Below are positions 1 through 7,414 of a DNA stretch of 15,489 nt, in pieces. The first letter of the stretch is position 1. The number at the start of each line of letters is the position of its first letter. The stretch is from JADFUZ01 sp034430415 (lineage in GTDB: Bacteria; Chloroflexota; Dehalococcoidia; GIF9; AB-539-J10). The position numbers and the translations under genes are program-made. The stretch covers positions 1-15,489 of the forward strand of contig DAOUEN010000033.1 of the NCBI GenBank assembly GCA_034430415.1, in the 5' to 3' direction. The notes under the pieces were generated by a model, which ran no database searches, was not told the origin of the DNA, and worked only from the letters and a program-made list of their open reading frames with translations.

Positions 1-14
1 CTTTTTGCTGCTTC

Positions 15-1196
15 TCACTGAACCTGCCTGCCGTGATAATAAGTAGCAAACAGCTCCTCGTAGACCCTTGTGGTGTTTCCAACGATCTTATCCCAGTCAA
101 AACTCCGCTGGGCAGCTTCTCGACAAGCTCCAAACTTACTATGATTTTCGAAAAAGCTTATTGCTGCCTCACTGAGCTTTGAACTGTCCCCGGGAGGAAT
201 GATTAGGCCCGTCTTGAGATGGGCTACCATGGCTGGAATGGCCCCCACATTGGTGGCAATCACTGGTCTATCGGACGCCAGTGCCTCCATGATGGTGACT
301 GGGGCCCCCTCATGAAGAGAAGGGAGTACGAAGACATCAGCAGCGCCGTAATGGGTAGCCAGCGAGCTATCGGGCTCAACTCTACCGAGAAACCTTATGT
401 GTTTGGCAACATTCAGTTCACTCGCCAGCTTCTTCAAATGCCCGATGTAACGGCTGCAACACCCTCCAACAACCAGGCACAATGTATCGTGATACCTCAT
501 AGAGACTGATGGGAGGGCTCTAATCAGATAGTCGACCCCTTTTCGTTTAGTGATATTGCCCACAAAGAGCATGGTCTTTCTATCTAGTGGCAGATTCAGT
601 TCTCTTCTTGCCTCAGTTTTGTCCCTTGGCCTGAAGAGGGCTAGATCAGTGCCCATCGTTTGGAGCTCCAGCCTCGCTGAACCCACCAAGCGGGATAGAT
701 AGCCCCTTCTCTCCCTGGTAAGCAAGAAGAAGTGGTCAATGTACCTGAAAGGTATTCTCTCGGGAATACACTTCTGAAAAAGACCGGGTAACATGCTGCT
801 ATGGTCTTGCACTACGATGGGCAGATGCTTGAATAGAAGCGCAATTAGATAGGTTGGAGGACTATGCAGGGTATGCTCATGTATTAGTATCTCATTCTCC
901 GCAGATTGCCTCTTCAGTTCCCTCATTAGTTGTATGGAGAACTCAAAGGCTCGTATCTTTGAGCTTGGGGCAGGAATGTAGAAGGAGGGGAACCTTCGAT
1001 GTACTATGCCATCCTTTTCCCTGGTGTATACTTCACTCAAAGTTCTTTCTGGCTGCCAGCATTCTATTTCATACCTCTTCGTTCGCTTGAGAATCTCTTT
1101 GGCAAGAATGACATGCCAATCATGTTCAAAAGCCAGAGGGTCAAATCCAAGGTTCAGCTTGGACACGGAGTAGTTGACCACTTGAATTACTTTCAT
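15..1196 (-). CDS. GT4-family glycosyltransferase (GT-B fold)
   Basis: This gene probably encodes a retaining GT4 glycosyltransferase that adds a sugar from a nucleotide-sugar donor to a growing surface glycan at the cytoplasmic face of the membrane. The C-terminal half has the family hallmarks: a GNITKRKG phosphate-contact segment (about residues 213-220) and an E-x7-E motif (HEGAPVTIMEALA, Glu296 and Glu304), followed by the NVGAIP and TGLIIPPGD segments typical of the donor-binding domain. I chose the ATG at 1194-1196 (393 aa), where the protein begins MKVIQVVNYS, a normal first GT-B strand. The frame stays open upstream to a TTG at 1281-1283, but the extra 29 residues look unlike the family. 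Neither start has a good Shine-Dalgarno, so the start is uncertain. It is the last gene of a minus-strand glycan cluster. Donor and acceptor cannot be told from sequence. Confidence 0.85.
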   Translation of the reverse strand: MKVIQVVNYSVSKLNLGFDPLAFEHDWHVILAKEILKRTKRYEIECWQPERTLSEVYTREKDGIVHRRFPSFYIPAPSSKIRAFEFSIQLMRELKRQSAENEILIHEHTLHSPPTYLIALLFKHLPIVVQDHSSMLPGLFQKCIPERIPFRYIDHFFLLTRERRGYLSRLVGSARLELQTMGTDLALFRPRDKTEARRELNLPLDRKTMLFVGNITKRKGVDYLIRALPSVSMRYHDTLCLVVGGCCSRYIGHLKKLASELNVAKHIRFLGRVEPDSSLATHYGAADVFVLPSLHEGAPVTIMEALASDRPVIATNVGAIPAMVAHLKTGLIIPPGDSSKLSEAAISFFENHSKFGACREAAQRSFDWDKIVGNTTRVYEELFATYYHGRQVQ

Positions 1197-1445
1197 GTTG
1201 CTGTCATGGGAAAGAAGTGACTGTATCAATTCAGCATGCCACTGAGACAGACTCACCTTGCTGGCAGCGAGATGGGAAGGCAATGGGGTGTATTGTGGTC
1301 CTGCGATGTTGGCTCAGTCTCTGACGAGAGCCAGAGCAGTGATAACCAAGATCCGCTAGCTGATAGGGTGATGCTCCATTCCCAATTGCAGGTGAAAGTG
1401 CCGTAGCTACATAGACGCCGTGCAAACGAAAGAACACCGGGAGAC
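1197..1445. other. Intergenic gap inside the glycan cluster, no gene recognised
   Basis: This 249-bp gap separates two otherwise tightly packed minus-strand glycosyltransferase genes. Short open frames cross it on the minus strand, but their translations (rich in Ser, Arg and Trp, with no recognisable fold) do not look like protein. I found no convincing terminator hairpin and no strong sigma70 promoter for the downstream gene. It may be a decayed gene remnant or simply a spacer carrying a weak promoter. Confidence 0.4.
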
Positions 1446-2696
1446 TCACTGCTCTCCAATCTTGGGTCCGCACAACTCCACAAGGACTTTCATGCAGTTC
1501 TGAGCCCAGACAGCAAAGGAGAAGTCATCGCAGAAGCGTTCGCAGTTGTCTGCCATAGTCGCCCTTTTCTTCTGGCCGGAACTCGAGAAGTGGCACAACA
1601 TCCCCCTAAGAGAAGTGGCACTCTCAGCTTCGAAGACCAGCCCAACTCCATATCTCTCGATTAACTCCGCTAGATCGCCAACATCGCTGCCAATGGCCGG
1701 CAATTTGAATCTTGCGGCTTCCCACAGCATGCTACCTGTAATCAAAACATCGCGCTTGTAGGAGAGGATTATGGCGTCAGTAGAAGCGAAGTAGTATGGC
1801 TTCTCCGATTCAGGAATGTAGCAGTCTATGATGATGGCCCTGCCCTGCAGGCCGCTGCGTCTCACCAGATCACCCAGGTCGATCCCCCGACCCGCTACTT
1901 GCCCAGCATGAACGAGGAGTACGTCAGGCATATCCTGAATGGCCGCAAGAACTGTCTCCATGTCTTTGTCAGGGTGGAGACCTCCGAAATGAAGGAAAAC
2001 GAGACTATCTTGTGGGAGACCCAGGCGTTGTCTTGCTTCTCTTCGAGTCGCGTGGCTGGTCGGTCTTCTCACCCCCAGGGGGATAACATTCACTTTTCCT
2101 GAGAACATTCCATCCATGAAGTCTGTCTCAAAGTAGTTCTTCAGATACGCATTCTCACAGATGAAGCTGAAGTGGTTTCTGGAGAAGCTTCGCCGATACA
2201 CGGGTTTCCAAACAGGAGAGCCAACCAACTTGCCATACAGGGAACGGCGGGACCGCACTGATCTTGTCCCTAGTAGAGAGATGGCCCACCTGTAGTCCTT
2301 GAGAACGAGTCCCAGAACAAAGGGAACGAAGATAAACGGATCGCCGTCGCGCAGGTATATTACGTCATATCCCAGAGGCTTTCTCAGCCTGACTGCCAAG
2401 CCTACTGTCGCCAGATACTCCACGAACCGTGCCAGGTGCCTTCCTCCGGGCAGCGAACCGAGCAAATGTGCGATAACACCGAGAGGGCACCCAAGCCAGC
2501 CTGAAGCTGCTGTCCTATGAGGTACTGCAAGGGGTTCCTCCTGATCGAGAACACCTCGGAAAGTGCATACGGAAACCTGCGCGCCTGCTTCAAGGAGGGC
2601 AGAGCTCTCCCTGATGACAGCTTGGGGTGCGTGACTAGGTCGGTGAGCCCAGGGACAGACGTAAAGCAGGCTAATCGCTCTTGCTGATTCTGCCAT
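1446..2696 (-). CDS. GT4-like glycosyltransferase, atypical active site
   Basis: This encodes a 416-aa GT-B-type glycosyltransferase, probably acting on the same surface glycan as its neighbours. The N-terminal half carries a Rossmann-like start (ISLLYVCPWAHRP), and the linker to the donor domain reads KVNVIPLGV (201-209). The donor domain begins at about residue 232 (VFLHFGGLHPDKD), the usual position of the phosphate-binding lysine. The final motif region reads ITGSMLWEAARFKLPAIGSDVGDLAELI. The second Glu of the E-x7-E pair is present (Glu326), but the first position is occupied by Leu318, as seen in some divergent GT4 members. The start is ATG at 2694-2696. Only 22 bp separate it from the upstream epimerase gene, so co-transcription is likely. 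Its Shine-Dalgarno is weak. The sugar specificity cannot be read from the sequence. Confidence 0.8.
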   Translation of the reverse strand: MAESARAISLLYVCPWAHRPSHAPQAVIRESSALLEAGAQVSVCTFRGVLDQEEPLAVPHRTAASGWLGCPLGVIAHLLGSLPGGRHLARFVEYLATVGLAVRLRKPLGYDVIYLRDGDPFIFVPFVLGLVLKDYRWAISLLGTRSVRSRRSLYGKLVGSPVWKPVYRRSFSRNHFSFICENAYLKNYFETDFMDGMFSGKVNVIPLGVRRPTSHATRREARQRLGLPQDSLVFLHFGGLHPDKDMETVLAAIQDMPDVLLVHAGQVAGRGIDLGDLVRRSGLQGRAIIIDCYIPESEKPYYFASTDAIILSYKRDVLITGSMLWEAARFKLPAIGSDVGDLAELIERYGVGLVFEAESATSLRGMLCHFSSSGQKKRATMADNCERFCDDFSFAVWAQNCMKVLVELCGPKIGEQ

Positions 2697-2718
2697 TATC
2701 CCGGTCTATGCTCGGTAT

Positions 2719-3702
2719 TCACCATAGTTTTGAATCAGCCTGTCTATCCCTCTCAACCATCGACCTGATCCAGCGGTAGGTATTCCCAATACCCTTTTCG
2801 AGGCTCACCTGTGGCTCCCAGCCCAACACCTGCTTCACCAGGGTCAGATCGGCATTCCGGCCCCTGACTCCCTGGGGAGCGGAAAGGTCGTGGCGCTTGC
2901 TTATCCTCTTGCCGGATATGCCGATTATCATGTCGGCCAGGTCCTCTACCGAGATGAGTCGGTCGGAGCCGATATTGAGCGGCCGGTCATGGCCGGATTC
3001 CATGAGCATCTCGGTTCCCCTGACGCAGTCATCGATATAGCAGTAGCTGCGCGTGGCCTTTCCATCGCCCCACACCGTTATCTCGCCCGGATCCGAGGCC
3101 TCGGCCACCTTGCGGCATAGGGCTGCGGGGGCTTTCTCCCGCCCGCCTTTGTACGTCCCCTCCGGGCCGTAGATATTGTGGTACCTGGCTATCCTGATAT
3201 CCAACCCGTAGTCGCTGCGATAGGACTTGACCATTTCCTCGGTAAACAGCTTCTCCCAACCGTAGGGTTCGTTGGGGTCGGCGGGATAGGCGTCATCCTC
3301 TCTCAGGCCAACGGCGTCGGGCGTCGTCTGCTTGAAGTTGGGGTAGACGCAGGCGCTTGAGCTGAAGAGGAACCGCTTCACCTTGTTCCGGACGGACGCT
3401 TCGAGCATAAGAGTGTTTATCAGGACGTTGTCGTGCATGACGTTGGCGAACACCGAGGTAATGAAACCGATGCCTCCCATGTTGGCAGCCAGGTCGTAGA
3501 CCTTGTCAATGTCCCGGGTAGCCTGCAGGCAGTTGTCCCTGTCTCGCAGGTCGAGCCTGAGCCTTTCGCTGCAGTACTCCTCCTCGATGTAATCGTCGAA
3601 CTTGATATCCGCAACCCTCACGAAATGCCCCTGGTGGTAGAGATGCCTTGCTAGATGGCTCCCGATGAACCCTCCGCCGCCGGTCACGAGTATCCGTTCC
3701 AT
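2719..3702 (-). CDS. GDP-mannose 3,5-epimerase homologue (extended SDR)
   Basis: This 327-aa protein is an extended short-chain dehydrogenase that closely resembles GDP-mannose 3,5-epimerase, the plant enzyme that converts GDP-D-mannose to GDP-L-galactose (and GDP-L-gulose). It has an N-terminal NAD site (TGGGGFIGSH, 7-16), the DLAANMGGIGFI segment (70-81), SSSACVYP with a catalytic Cys118, and a YxxxK pair (Tyr147, Lys151). It also carries the diagnostic HNIYGP...GGREKAPAA stretch (175-194), in which Lys190 matches the second acid/base residue (plant Lys217), and then NIGSD and GVRGRN near the C-terminus. Cys118 and Lys190 keep the same spacing as plant Cys145 and Lys217. The start is well supported by GAGGAGG at 3711-3717, 8 nt upstream and overlapping the stop codon of the preceding gene. 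By eye the gene is more GC-rich than the transferases around it. It likely supplies an L-sugar donor to the adjacent glycosyltransferases. Confidence 0.87.
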   Translation of the reverse strand: MERILVTGGGGFIGSHLARHLYHQGHFVRVADIKFDDYIEEEYCSERLRLDLRDRDNCLQATRDIDKVYDLAANMGGIGFITSVFANVMHDNVLINTLMLEASVRNKVKRFLFSSSACVYPNFKQTTPDAVGLREDDAYPADPNEPYGWEKLFTEEMVKSYRSDYGLDIRIARYHNIYGPEGTYKGGREKAPAALCRKVAEASDPGEITVWGDGKATRSYCYIDDCVRGTEMLMESGHDRPLNIGSDRLISVEDLADMIIGISGKRISKRHDLSAPQGVRGRNADLTLVKQVLGWEPQVSLEKGIGNTYRWIRSMVERDRQADSKLW

Positions 3703-3710
3703 TGCTTACA

Positions 3711-3717
3711 CCTCCTC
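3711..3717 (-). promoter_or_regulatory. Shine-Dalgarno of the epimerase gene, overlapping the upstream stop
   Basis: On the minus strand GAGGAGG lies 8 nt before the ATG of the epimerase gene. It overlaps the TGA (3716-3718) of the upstream gene, so the two are very probably translationally linked within one mRNA. Confidence 0.75.
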
Positions 3718-4501
3718 AGGCTTTGGGAACCCTGTACACCCACCTATGTAGCCTCTCGGCTATGTTGTGTCTAATGAGTATGCTCACCTGAATGAGTATG
3801 AATCTCACCAGCAGGCTATTAGTCAATCTGCGAAACCAGCCTGTGGGATGTGGTTCAGCAGTGTAACAGTCTTCGCCGTTCATGTAGTGCTTGATGGAAA
3901 CAAAGAAACCCTTGTTCACCCTGGCATGACATCTGAACAGACTGCAGTCAAGTGCCTCGCCATCATCTACTACTTCGCCGTTGTTGAATTCATAGCATCT
4001 GAAGGATAGGTCATTCAGGATCCTGCTATTCATCAGACGGCAGCCGCCATACACCCAGGCACCGTGAGGGCGGCTTCTGCAGCCAGTGAATACGGCATCG
4101 AAGCCAGCAATCCGGTTCTTCAGGATAGCGACAACCGAAGGATCAAACAGCATATCAGCATCCAGGGACAAGAAGAATCTGGCCTTCTTTGCCAGCACAT
4201 GCTTGCGGAGGGCTTCCCTGCCGCAGACTATGTTCCAAAGGCAGGTTTGGGCGCCCTCCGGCTTCACCGTATCGTAAGTGATGACCTCTCCCATCACGGA
4301 ATGCAGGTTGATTTGCTCTCTCAGCTCTTCAACAAAGTCAGGCTCGTTGGTCGCCAGCACGAGCCTGCACCCGGGGTAAGCCGTTTGAATCTCACGCTGG
4401 TTTGTCAGGAACTTATCCAGGACGAACGAGGTACGCCGGCAGATGGGGGCGCCGACTATGACATCCGGTTCAGCCGCCATGATTGACTTCGCACCACTCA
4501 T
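3716..4501 (-). CDS. Small GT-A-like glycosyltransferase-related protein with DAD motif
   Basis: This 261-aa protein is not a family I can name with certainty. It has features of a nucleotide-diphospho-sugar transferase (GT-A) fold: an N-terminal strand (DVIVGAPICRR), an ELREQI helix, then FLSLDADMLFDP with a DAD motif at Asp114-Ala115-Asp116 preceded by hydrophobic residues, the usual metal and donor site of GT-A enzymes. A conserved-looking GAWVYGGCRLM segment follows (147-157). The region 229-244 (SLLVRFILIQVSILIR) is hydrophobic enough to be a membrane-associated helix. The ATG at 4499-4501 overlaps the TGA of the upstream GT2 gene (ATGA), which supports translational coupling. An internal ATG at 4478-4480 is an alternative start, and neither has a clear Shine-Dalgarno. 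By context it acts in surface-glycan assembly, possibly as a transferase. That role is inference. Confidence 0.7.
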   Translation of the reverse strand: MSGAKSIMAAEPDVIVGAPICRRTSFVLDKFLTNQREIQTAYPGCRLVLATNEPDFVEELREQINLHSVMGEVITYDTVKPEGAQTCLWNIVCGREALRKHVLAKKARFFLSLDADMLFDPSVVAILKNRIAGFDAVFTGCRSRPHGAWVYGGCRLMNSRILNDLSFRCYEFNNGEVVDDGEALDCSLFRCHARVNKGFFVSIKHYMNGEDCYTAEPHPTGWFRRLTNSLLVRFILIQVSILIRHNIAERLHRWVYRVPKA

Positions 4502-5436
4502 TTTGCTCGCACCACGTATCCGTACATAAACCCCAGGCCAACCGCCACAATGCAGGAGATCAGAACCAGGAGCTGCTTTGCCTCCGCGGCTCGATAGGGG
4601 CCTGTCAATATTCGTCCTATTCTCTGAGGTATGTATTCCGACACCAGGTCCTTGAGATAGGACCTCTCAATGCTTATGGCATTTGCGCGAGGTGTCAGCT
4701 TTCGAAGCAGCATCTTGGAGTACCCTTGATAGAAAGACCTCTTGAGCAGCAGGCCTATCCTGGCCTTGGATACCGGGGTTATGTGATAGACTACGGCCCG
4801 GGGATTATAGATGACCCTCTTGCCAAGCTTGCTCGTCATCCTCAAGGCGAATTCCGCTTCTGACCCCTGCACGTAAGATTTGCCTTGATTACTAAACCCA
4901 AGGCTTTCATTGAAAAACCCCACCTGTTCAAAGACCTCTTTTCTGAAGCTCATGTTCGATGCGAAGACATTGCGGACTTCCACTACCGCATCTTCTGCGA
5001 AACCTTTGTGCGTAGCGCCAACCAGCCAATACAATTCCTCGGGAAAGTAAGCCGGTTTGCCTGGAAGCCATAGAGGCAAGATCTTACCTCCAACCGCCAT
5101 GGCTTGCAGCTCTTTGTAGCTGTCAACCAGGTTCTCCACCCACTTCTGGTCGGCCACGGCATCATCGTCGAGAAAGGCAAGGACGTCTCCTTGGGCAACT
5201 CTGATACCGATGTTTCTAGCTGCGCTGGCTCCCAGGCTCTGCCTGTTGAAGATCACCCTCACCTTGGCTAGCCCATCATAGGCTCGGGCTATCTTCTCGT
5301 GCAAGTCCTTGCTTGTATGAAGGACTACTAGCACCTCAATGTCAGCATAGCTTTGGCGCAGCAGGCTGTCGATAGCATTCACCAAGTTGGCGCGGTTCTT
5401 CAGTATGTAGCTGGGTATCACTATGGAGACGAGCAT
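4498..5436 (-). CDS. GT2-family glycosyltransferase with C-terminal membrane anchor
   Basis: This encodes a 312-aa inverting GT2 transferase. It begins directly with the GT-A first strand (MLVSIVIPSY). It shows LGASAARNIGI (68-78), the metal-binding FLDDDA (Asp90-Asp92), and an NMSFRKEVF segment (161-169) followed by an acidic GSEAEF (191-196), in the position of the GT2 catalytic-base region. Residues about 287-308 form a single hydrophobic helix that would anchor the enzyme in the membrane. The DDDAVAD..W, PxWxPGxPxxFPEE and NMSFR pattern recalls the AglG/AglE type of archaeal lipid-linked transferases, so the acceptor may be a polyprenyl-phosphate sugar (inference). The start has GAGGTA at 5444-5449, 7 nt upstream. 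It is the first gene of the minus-strand glycan cluster, and its stop overlaps the next gene. Confidence 0.88.
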   Translation of the reverse strand: MLVSIVIPSYILKNRANLVNAIDSLLRQSYADIEVLVVLHTSKDLHEKIARAYDGLAKVRVIFNRQSLGASAARNIGIRVAQGDVLAFLDDDAVADQKWVENLVDSYKELQAMAVGGKILPLWLPGKPAYFPEELYWLVGATHKGFAEDAVVEVRNVFASNMSFRKEVFEQVGFFNESLGFSNQGKSYVQGSEAEFALRMTSKLGKRVIYNPRAVVYHITPVSKARIGLLLKRSFYQGYSKMLLRKLTPRANAISIERSYLKDLVSEYIPQRIGRILTGPYRAAEAKQLLVLISCIVAVGLGFMYGYVVRAK

Positions 5437-5502
5437 ACGAGGCTACCTCACACAATCTGTGCTTGATGTTCGCATGGCGTCGGAACTCACCTGTCTCCCG
5501 CA

Positions 5503-5511
5503 ATTGTACCA
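5503..5511 (-). promoter_or_regulatory. Candidate extended -10 promoter for the glycan cluster
   Basis: Read on the minus strand, TACAAT (5503-5508) is preceded by TGG, giving an extended -10 element about 66 nt before the GT2 start codon. No good -35 hexamer lies at 16-18 bp, so this is a weak call. It is the best promoter-like site in the 128-bp gap between the MFS gene and the glycan cluster. Confidence 0.35.
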
Positions 5512-5564
5512 TGCGTGGACCTGGAGTCGGTGGTGTGGTGACTGGCAGGTGTCAGGAGGGGGGA

Positions 5565-6800
5565 CTACCGATGGTTCTCCCCGGGTGGCTCGGGGTGGGG
5601 CCTGGACTCCTTCAGTTGGAGAATAACATAGGCCGCCGTCCACAGGAGGATAATGACGGATACTATGGAGAAGCTAGAGGAGTAGCTCAGATACCCCAGC
5701 AGGGCACCGACAATGATGGGGCCCACAGCCTGTCCGGTGTCGGCGATGGTGCCGAAGACGCCGAGACTGGCGCCGAGGTTTCTATTCGAGGCCAGCTCAG
5801 CGACATAGGAGACGGTTGACGAAGTCACAATGGCCTCTGCCCAGCCAAAGAGTACGCCGATGAGCAGGAGGAACGAGTAGCTGGAGGTGACGGCAAAGCT
5901 GGCGAAGGAGAGAGCACAGAGCAGCATTCCCAGAGAGATGAGCTTCCAGCGCTGCACCCTGTCGGATAGGTACCCCATTACCGGCTTCAAGACCACCGAG
6001 GTGCCGGCTATCACCGACCATAGAATCCCTGCCTGGAGGACCGAGAAATGGTATTCCTGCACCACGAGTATGGGTAGAAAGGCCATACCTGCACCCATGG
6101 TCATATTCTGAAACGACTCCATCGACGAGGTCATCAGTATGGCGCGGTTCTTGACAGTGACTCCCAGGCCATGGCGAACCTTCCGCCAGGCATCAGCAAG
6201 TTTCCTGTTCTCCGAGTATTGTTCTATCCTGGGCAGCAAGAACATAGCCAAGAACAGGGCTATGATGCCCAGGGCACCACAGATGGCGTAGGCGGCGTGG
6301 AAATTGCCGATGCTGTAGTCGCCGCCCCTGGAGAGTATATACAGCAGCCAGCCCCCGGCCAGGCCTCCAAGGGCATTGGTGCCAATTTTAATCACGGCGA
6401 ACAGGGAGAGGTATCTACCCTTTTCCTTGCTGGTGATCTCGGCCACCACGGCGTTGGCTACCGGGCCGTAGATGGAAGTAGCCGTCCCGTGGGCGATCCT
6501 TATCAGGACGAGTATCCAGGCTACGGTGACCATGGTGTAGCTGAAGGGCATGAAGGCAAAGACGCAGGCGCCGAAAAGGAGCATTTGCCTTCTGCCGATG
6601 TAGTCGGAAAGAGCCCCCGCTGGGGCTTTGAGGAAGATGCCGGTGATGGTGGAGGCAGCAACTACGACACCTATCAAGGGGGGTGAGGCTCCGAGGGCCA
6701 GGGCGAAGAGCGGCAGAAGGGGCGTTCGGGCGATGTTGTAGCTGAGCCTGGCGGAGAAGTCAACCAGAGAGATGTTGATGAAAAGGCGCAGATTGCTCAA
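5565..6800 (-). CDS. Major facilitator superfamily (MFS) transporter
   Basis: This is a 411-aa polytopic membrane protein of normal MFS length, with about 12 hydrophobic segments in two halves separated by a charged cytoplasmic loop at about residues 191-210. The MFS signature between helices 2 and 3 is present as GALSDYIGRR (62-71), and a related GYLSDRVQRWK lies at about the start of the second half. It resembles the drug/H+ antiporter-type carriers, but the substrate cannot be predicted. The start appears to be TTG at 6798-6800 with a GGGG just upstream. No ATG occurs until residue 73, which would remove the first helices. It is the last gene of the run that begins at pyk, but the 157-bp gap before it and a candidate promoter there suggest it may also be transcribed alone. 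I saw no terminator after it. Confidence 0.88.
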   Translation of the reverse strand: MSNLRLFINISLVDFSARLSYNIARTPLLPLFALALGASPPLIGVVVAASTITGIFLKAPAGALSDYIGRRQMLLFGACVFAFMPFSYTMVTVAWILVLIRIAHGTATSIYGPVANAVVAEITSKEKGRYLSLFAVIKIGTNALGGLAGGWLLYILSRGGDYSIGNFHAAYAICGALGIIALFLAMFLLPRIEQYSENRKLADAWRKVRHGLGVTVKNRAILMTSSMESFQNMTMGAGMAFLPILVVQEYHFSVLQAGILWSVIAGTSVVLKPVMGYLSDRVQRWKLISLGMLLCALSFASFAVTSSYSFLLLIGVLFGWAEAIVTSSTVSYVAELASNRNLGASLGVFGTIADTGQAVGPIIVGALLGYLSYSSSFSIVSVIILLWTAAYVILQLKESRPHPEPPGENHR

Positions 6801-6822
6801 GACAGCCCCGGTTGTTGCGGGT

Positions 6823-6831
6823 AGTGTAGCA
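6823..6831 (-). promoter_or_regulatory. Candidate extended -10 promoter for the MFS gene
   Basis: On the minus strand TGCTACACT (an extended -10 with hexamer TACACT at 6823-6828) lies 22 nt before the TTG start. The -35 region is not recognisable at normal spacing; a TTGACT occurs upstream, but about 33 bp away. Weak evidence. Confidence 0.3.
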
Positions 6832-6957
6832 CACGGGCGACGGCCGGTGGACGGTGGCCCCAGTCAACGCGGTGAAGCCGGGGCATCTGTATGGGACGCC
6901 CGGCTATGTCAGGGATGGCGTGCCTACGGGATGTTCGGCTGGGAGCTGCGCTCCTAG

Positions 6958-7299
6958 CTACTTGGCGTCCTCGCCCCGAAGGGGCACCACGCAGACAAAG
7001 CGGAGACTATCCTGACCCCTGTTGGCCAGGCAGTGCTTCTGGTTGGAGGGGATGAAGAAAGCGTCGCCGGCCTTTATGGGGGTCTCTCCCTCCTCGCCCA
7101 TCAGCACTCCCTGGCCGGCCAGTATCAGGCCCTCATGCTCCCAGTCGTGGCTGTGGAAGGAGCTGGCCCTGCCGGGCGACACGTCCAGGACGCGCATGAC
7201 GAAGGTCGGCGCTCCCTCCTTCTCTCCAAAGACCACCCGTTTCTGGATTCCTTCTCCGTACTGGATGGGCTCGACGTCTGCGTATTTTCGTACCAGCAT
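6958..7299 (-). CDS. Small single-domain cupin protein
   Basis: This 113-aa protein forms one cupin beta-barrel. Motif 1 is G43-x5-HSH-x4-E, giving His49, His51 and Glu56. Motif 2 is G78-x5-P-x4-H-x3-N, giving His89 and Asn93. All four usual metal ligands (three His and one Glu) are therefore present, so it probably binds a divalent metal. Such small stand-alone cupins include sugar isomerases, dioxygenases and sensor-like proteins, and the sequence does not separate these. The frame is open further upstream, to 7374, but I chose the ATG at 7297-7299. It has GAGGAGG at 7306-7312, 6 nt away, and the protein then starts MLVRKYADVE, as in related cupins. It follows panB by 115 bp on the same strand. 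Confidence 0.85.
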   Translation of the reverse strand: MLVRKYADVEPIQYGEGIQKRVVFGEKEGAPTFVMRVLDVSPGRASSFHSHDWEHEGLILAGQGVLMGEEGETPIKAGDAFFIPSNQKHCLANRGQDSLRFVCVVPLRGEDAK

Positions 7300-7305
7300 G
7301 TGATG

Positions 7306-7312
7306 CCTCCTC
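7306..7312 (-). promoter_or_regulatory. Shine-Dalgarno that sets the cupin start
   Basis: GAGGAGG on the minus strand lies 6 nt upstream of the ATG at 7299. It decides in favour of the shorter 113-aa protein over the 138-aa open frame. Confidence 0.8.
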
Positions 7313-7414
7313 TCTTTGCACTGTGTTATGTTGCCGACCTTCGGCTTTCTGCGGCCCGTGTCCGCAAAGGGCAATTGCCAGTCGATAGCAGATGAGGGTG
7401 AGATCCACGCTTCC

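Noticed and set aside
1231..1483. Two overlapping minus-strand open frames of 76-80 codons in the glycan-cluster gap
   Set aside because: They overlap the GT4 3' end and each other and have no Shine-Dalgarno and no protein-like pattern. They are noted only as part of the unexplained gap.
4064..4486. Open frame of 140 codons on the plus strand opposite the DAD-motif gene
   Set aside because: The minus-strand gene has coupled neighbours on both sides and a GT-A-like motif, whereas this frame shows no fold or ribosome site.
6801..6957. TTGACT resembling a -35 upstream of the MFS gene
   Set aside because: The nearest -10-like hexamer is about 33 bp away, too far for a sigma70 promoter, so only the extended -10 is listed, at low confidence.
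7333..7345. Small hairpin GCCGA-CCT-TCGGC between panB and the cupin gene
   Set aside because: Five-bp arms, with a T-rich tail only on the plus strand, where no gene ends. Not a terminator for the minus-strand operon.
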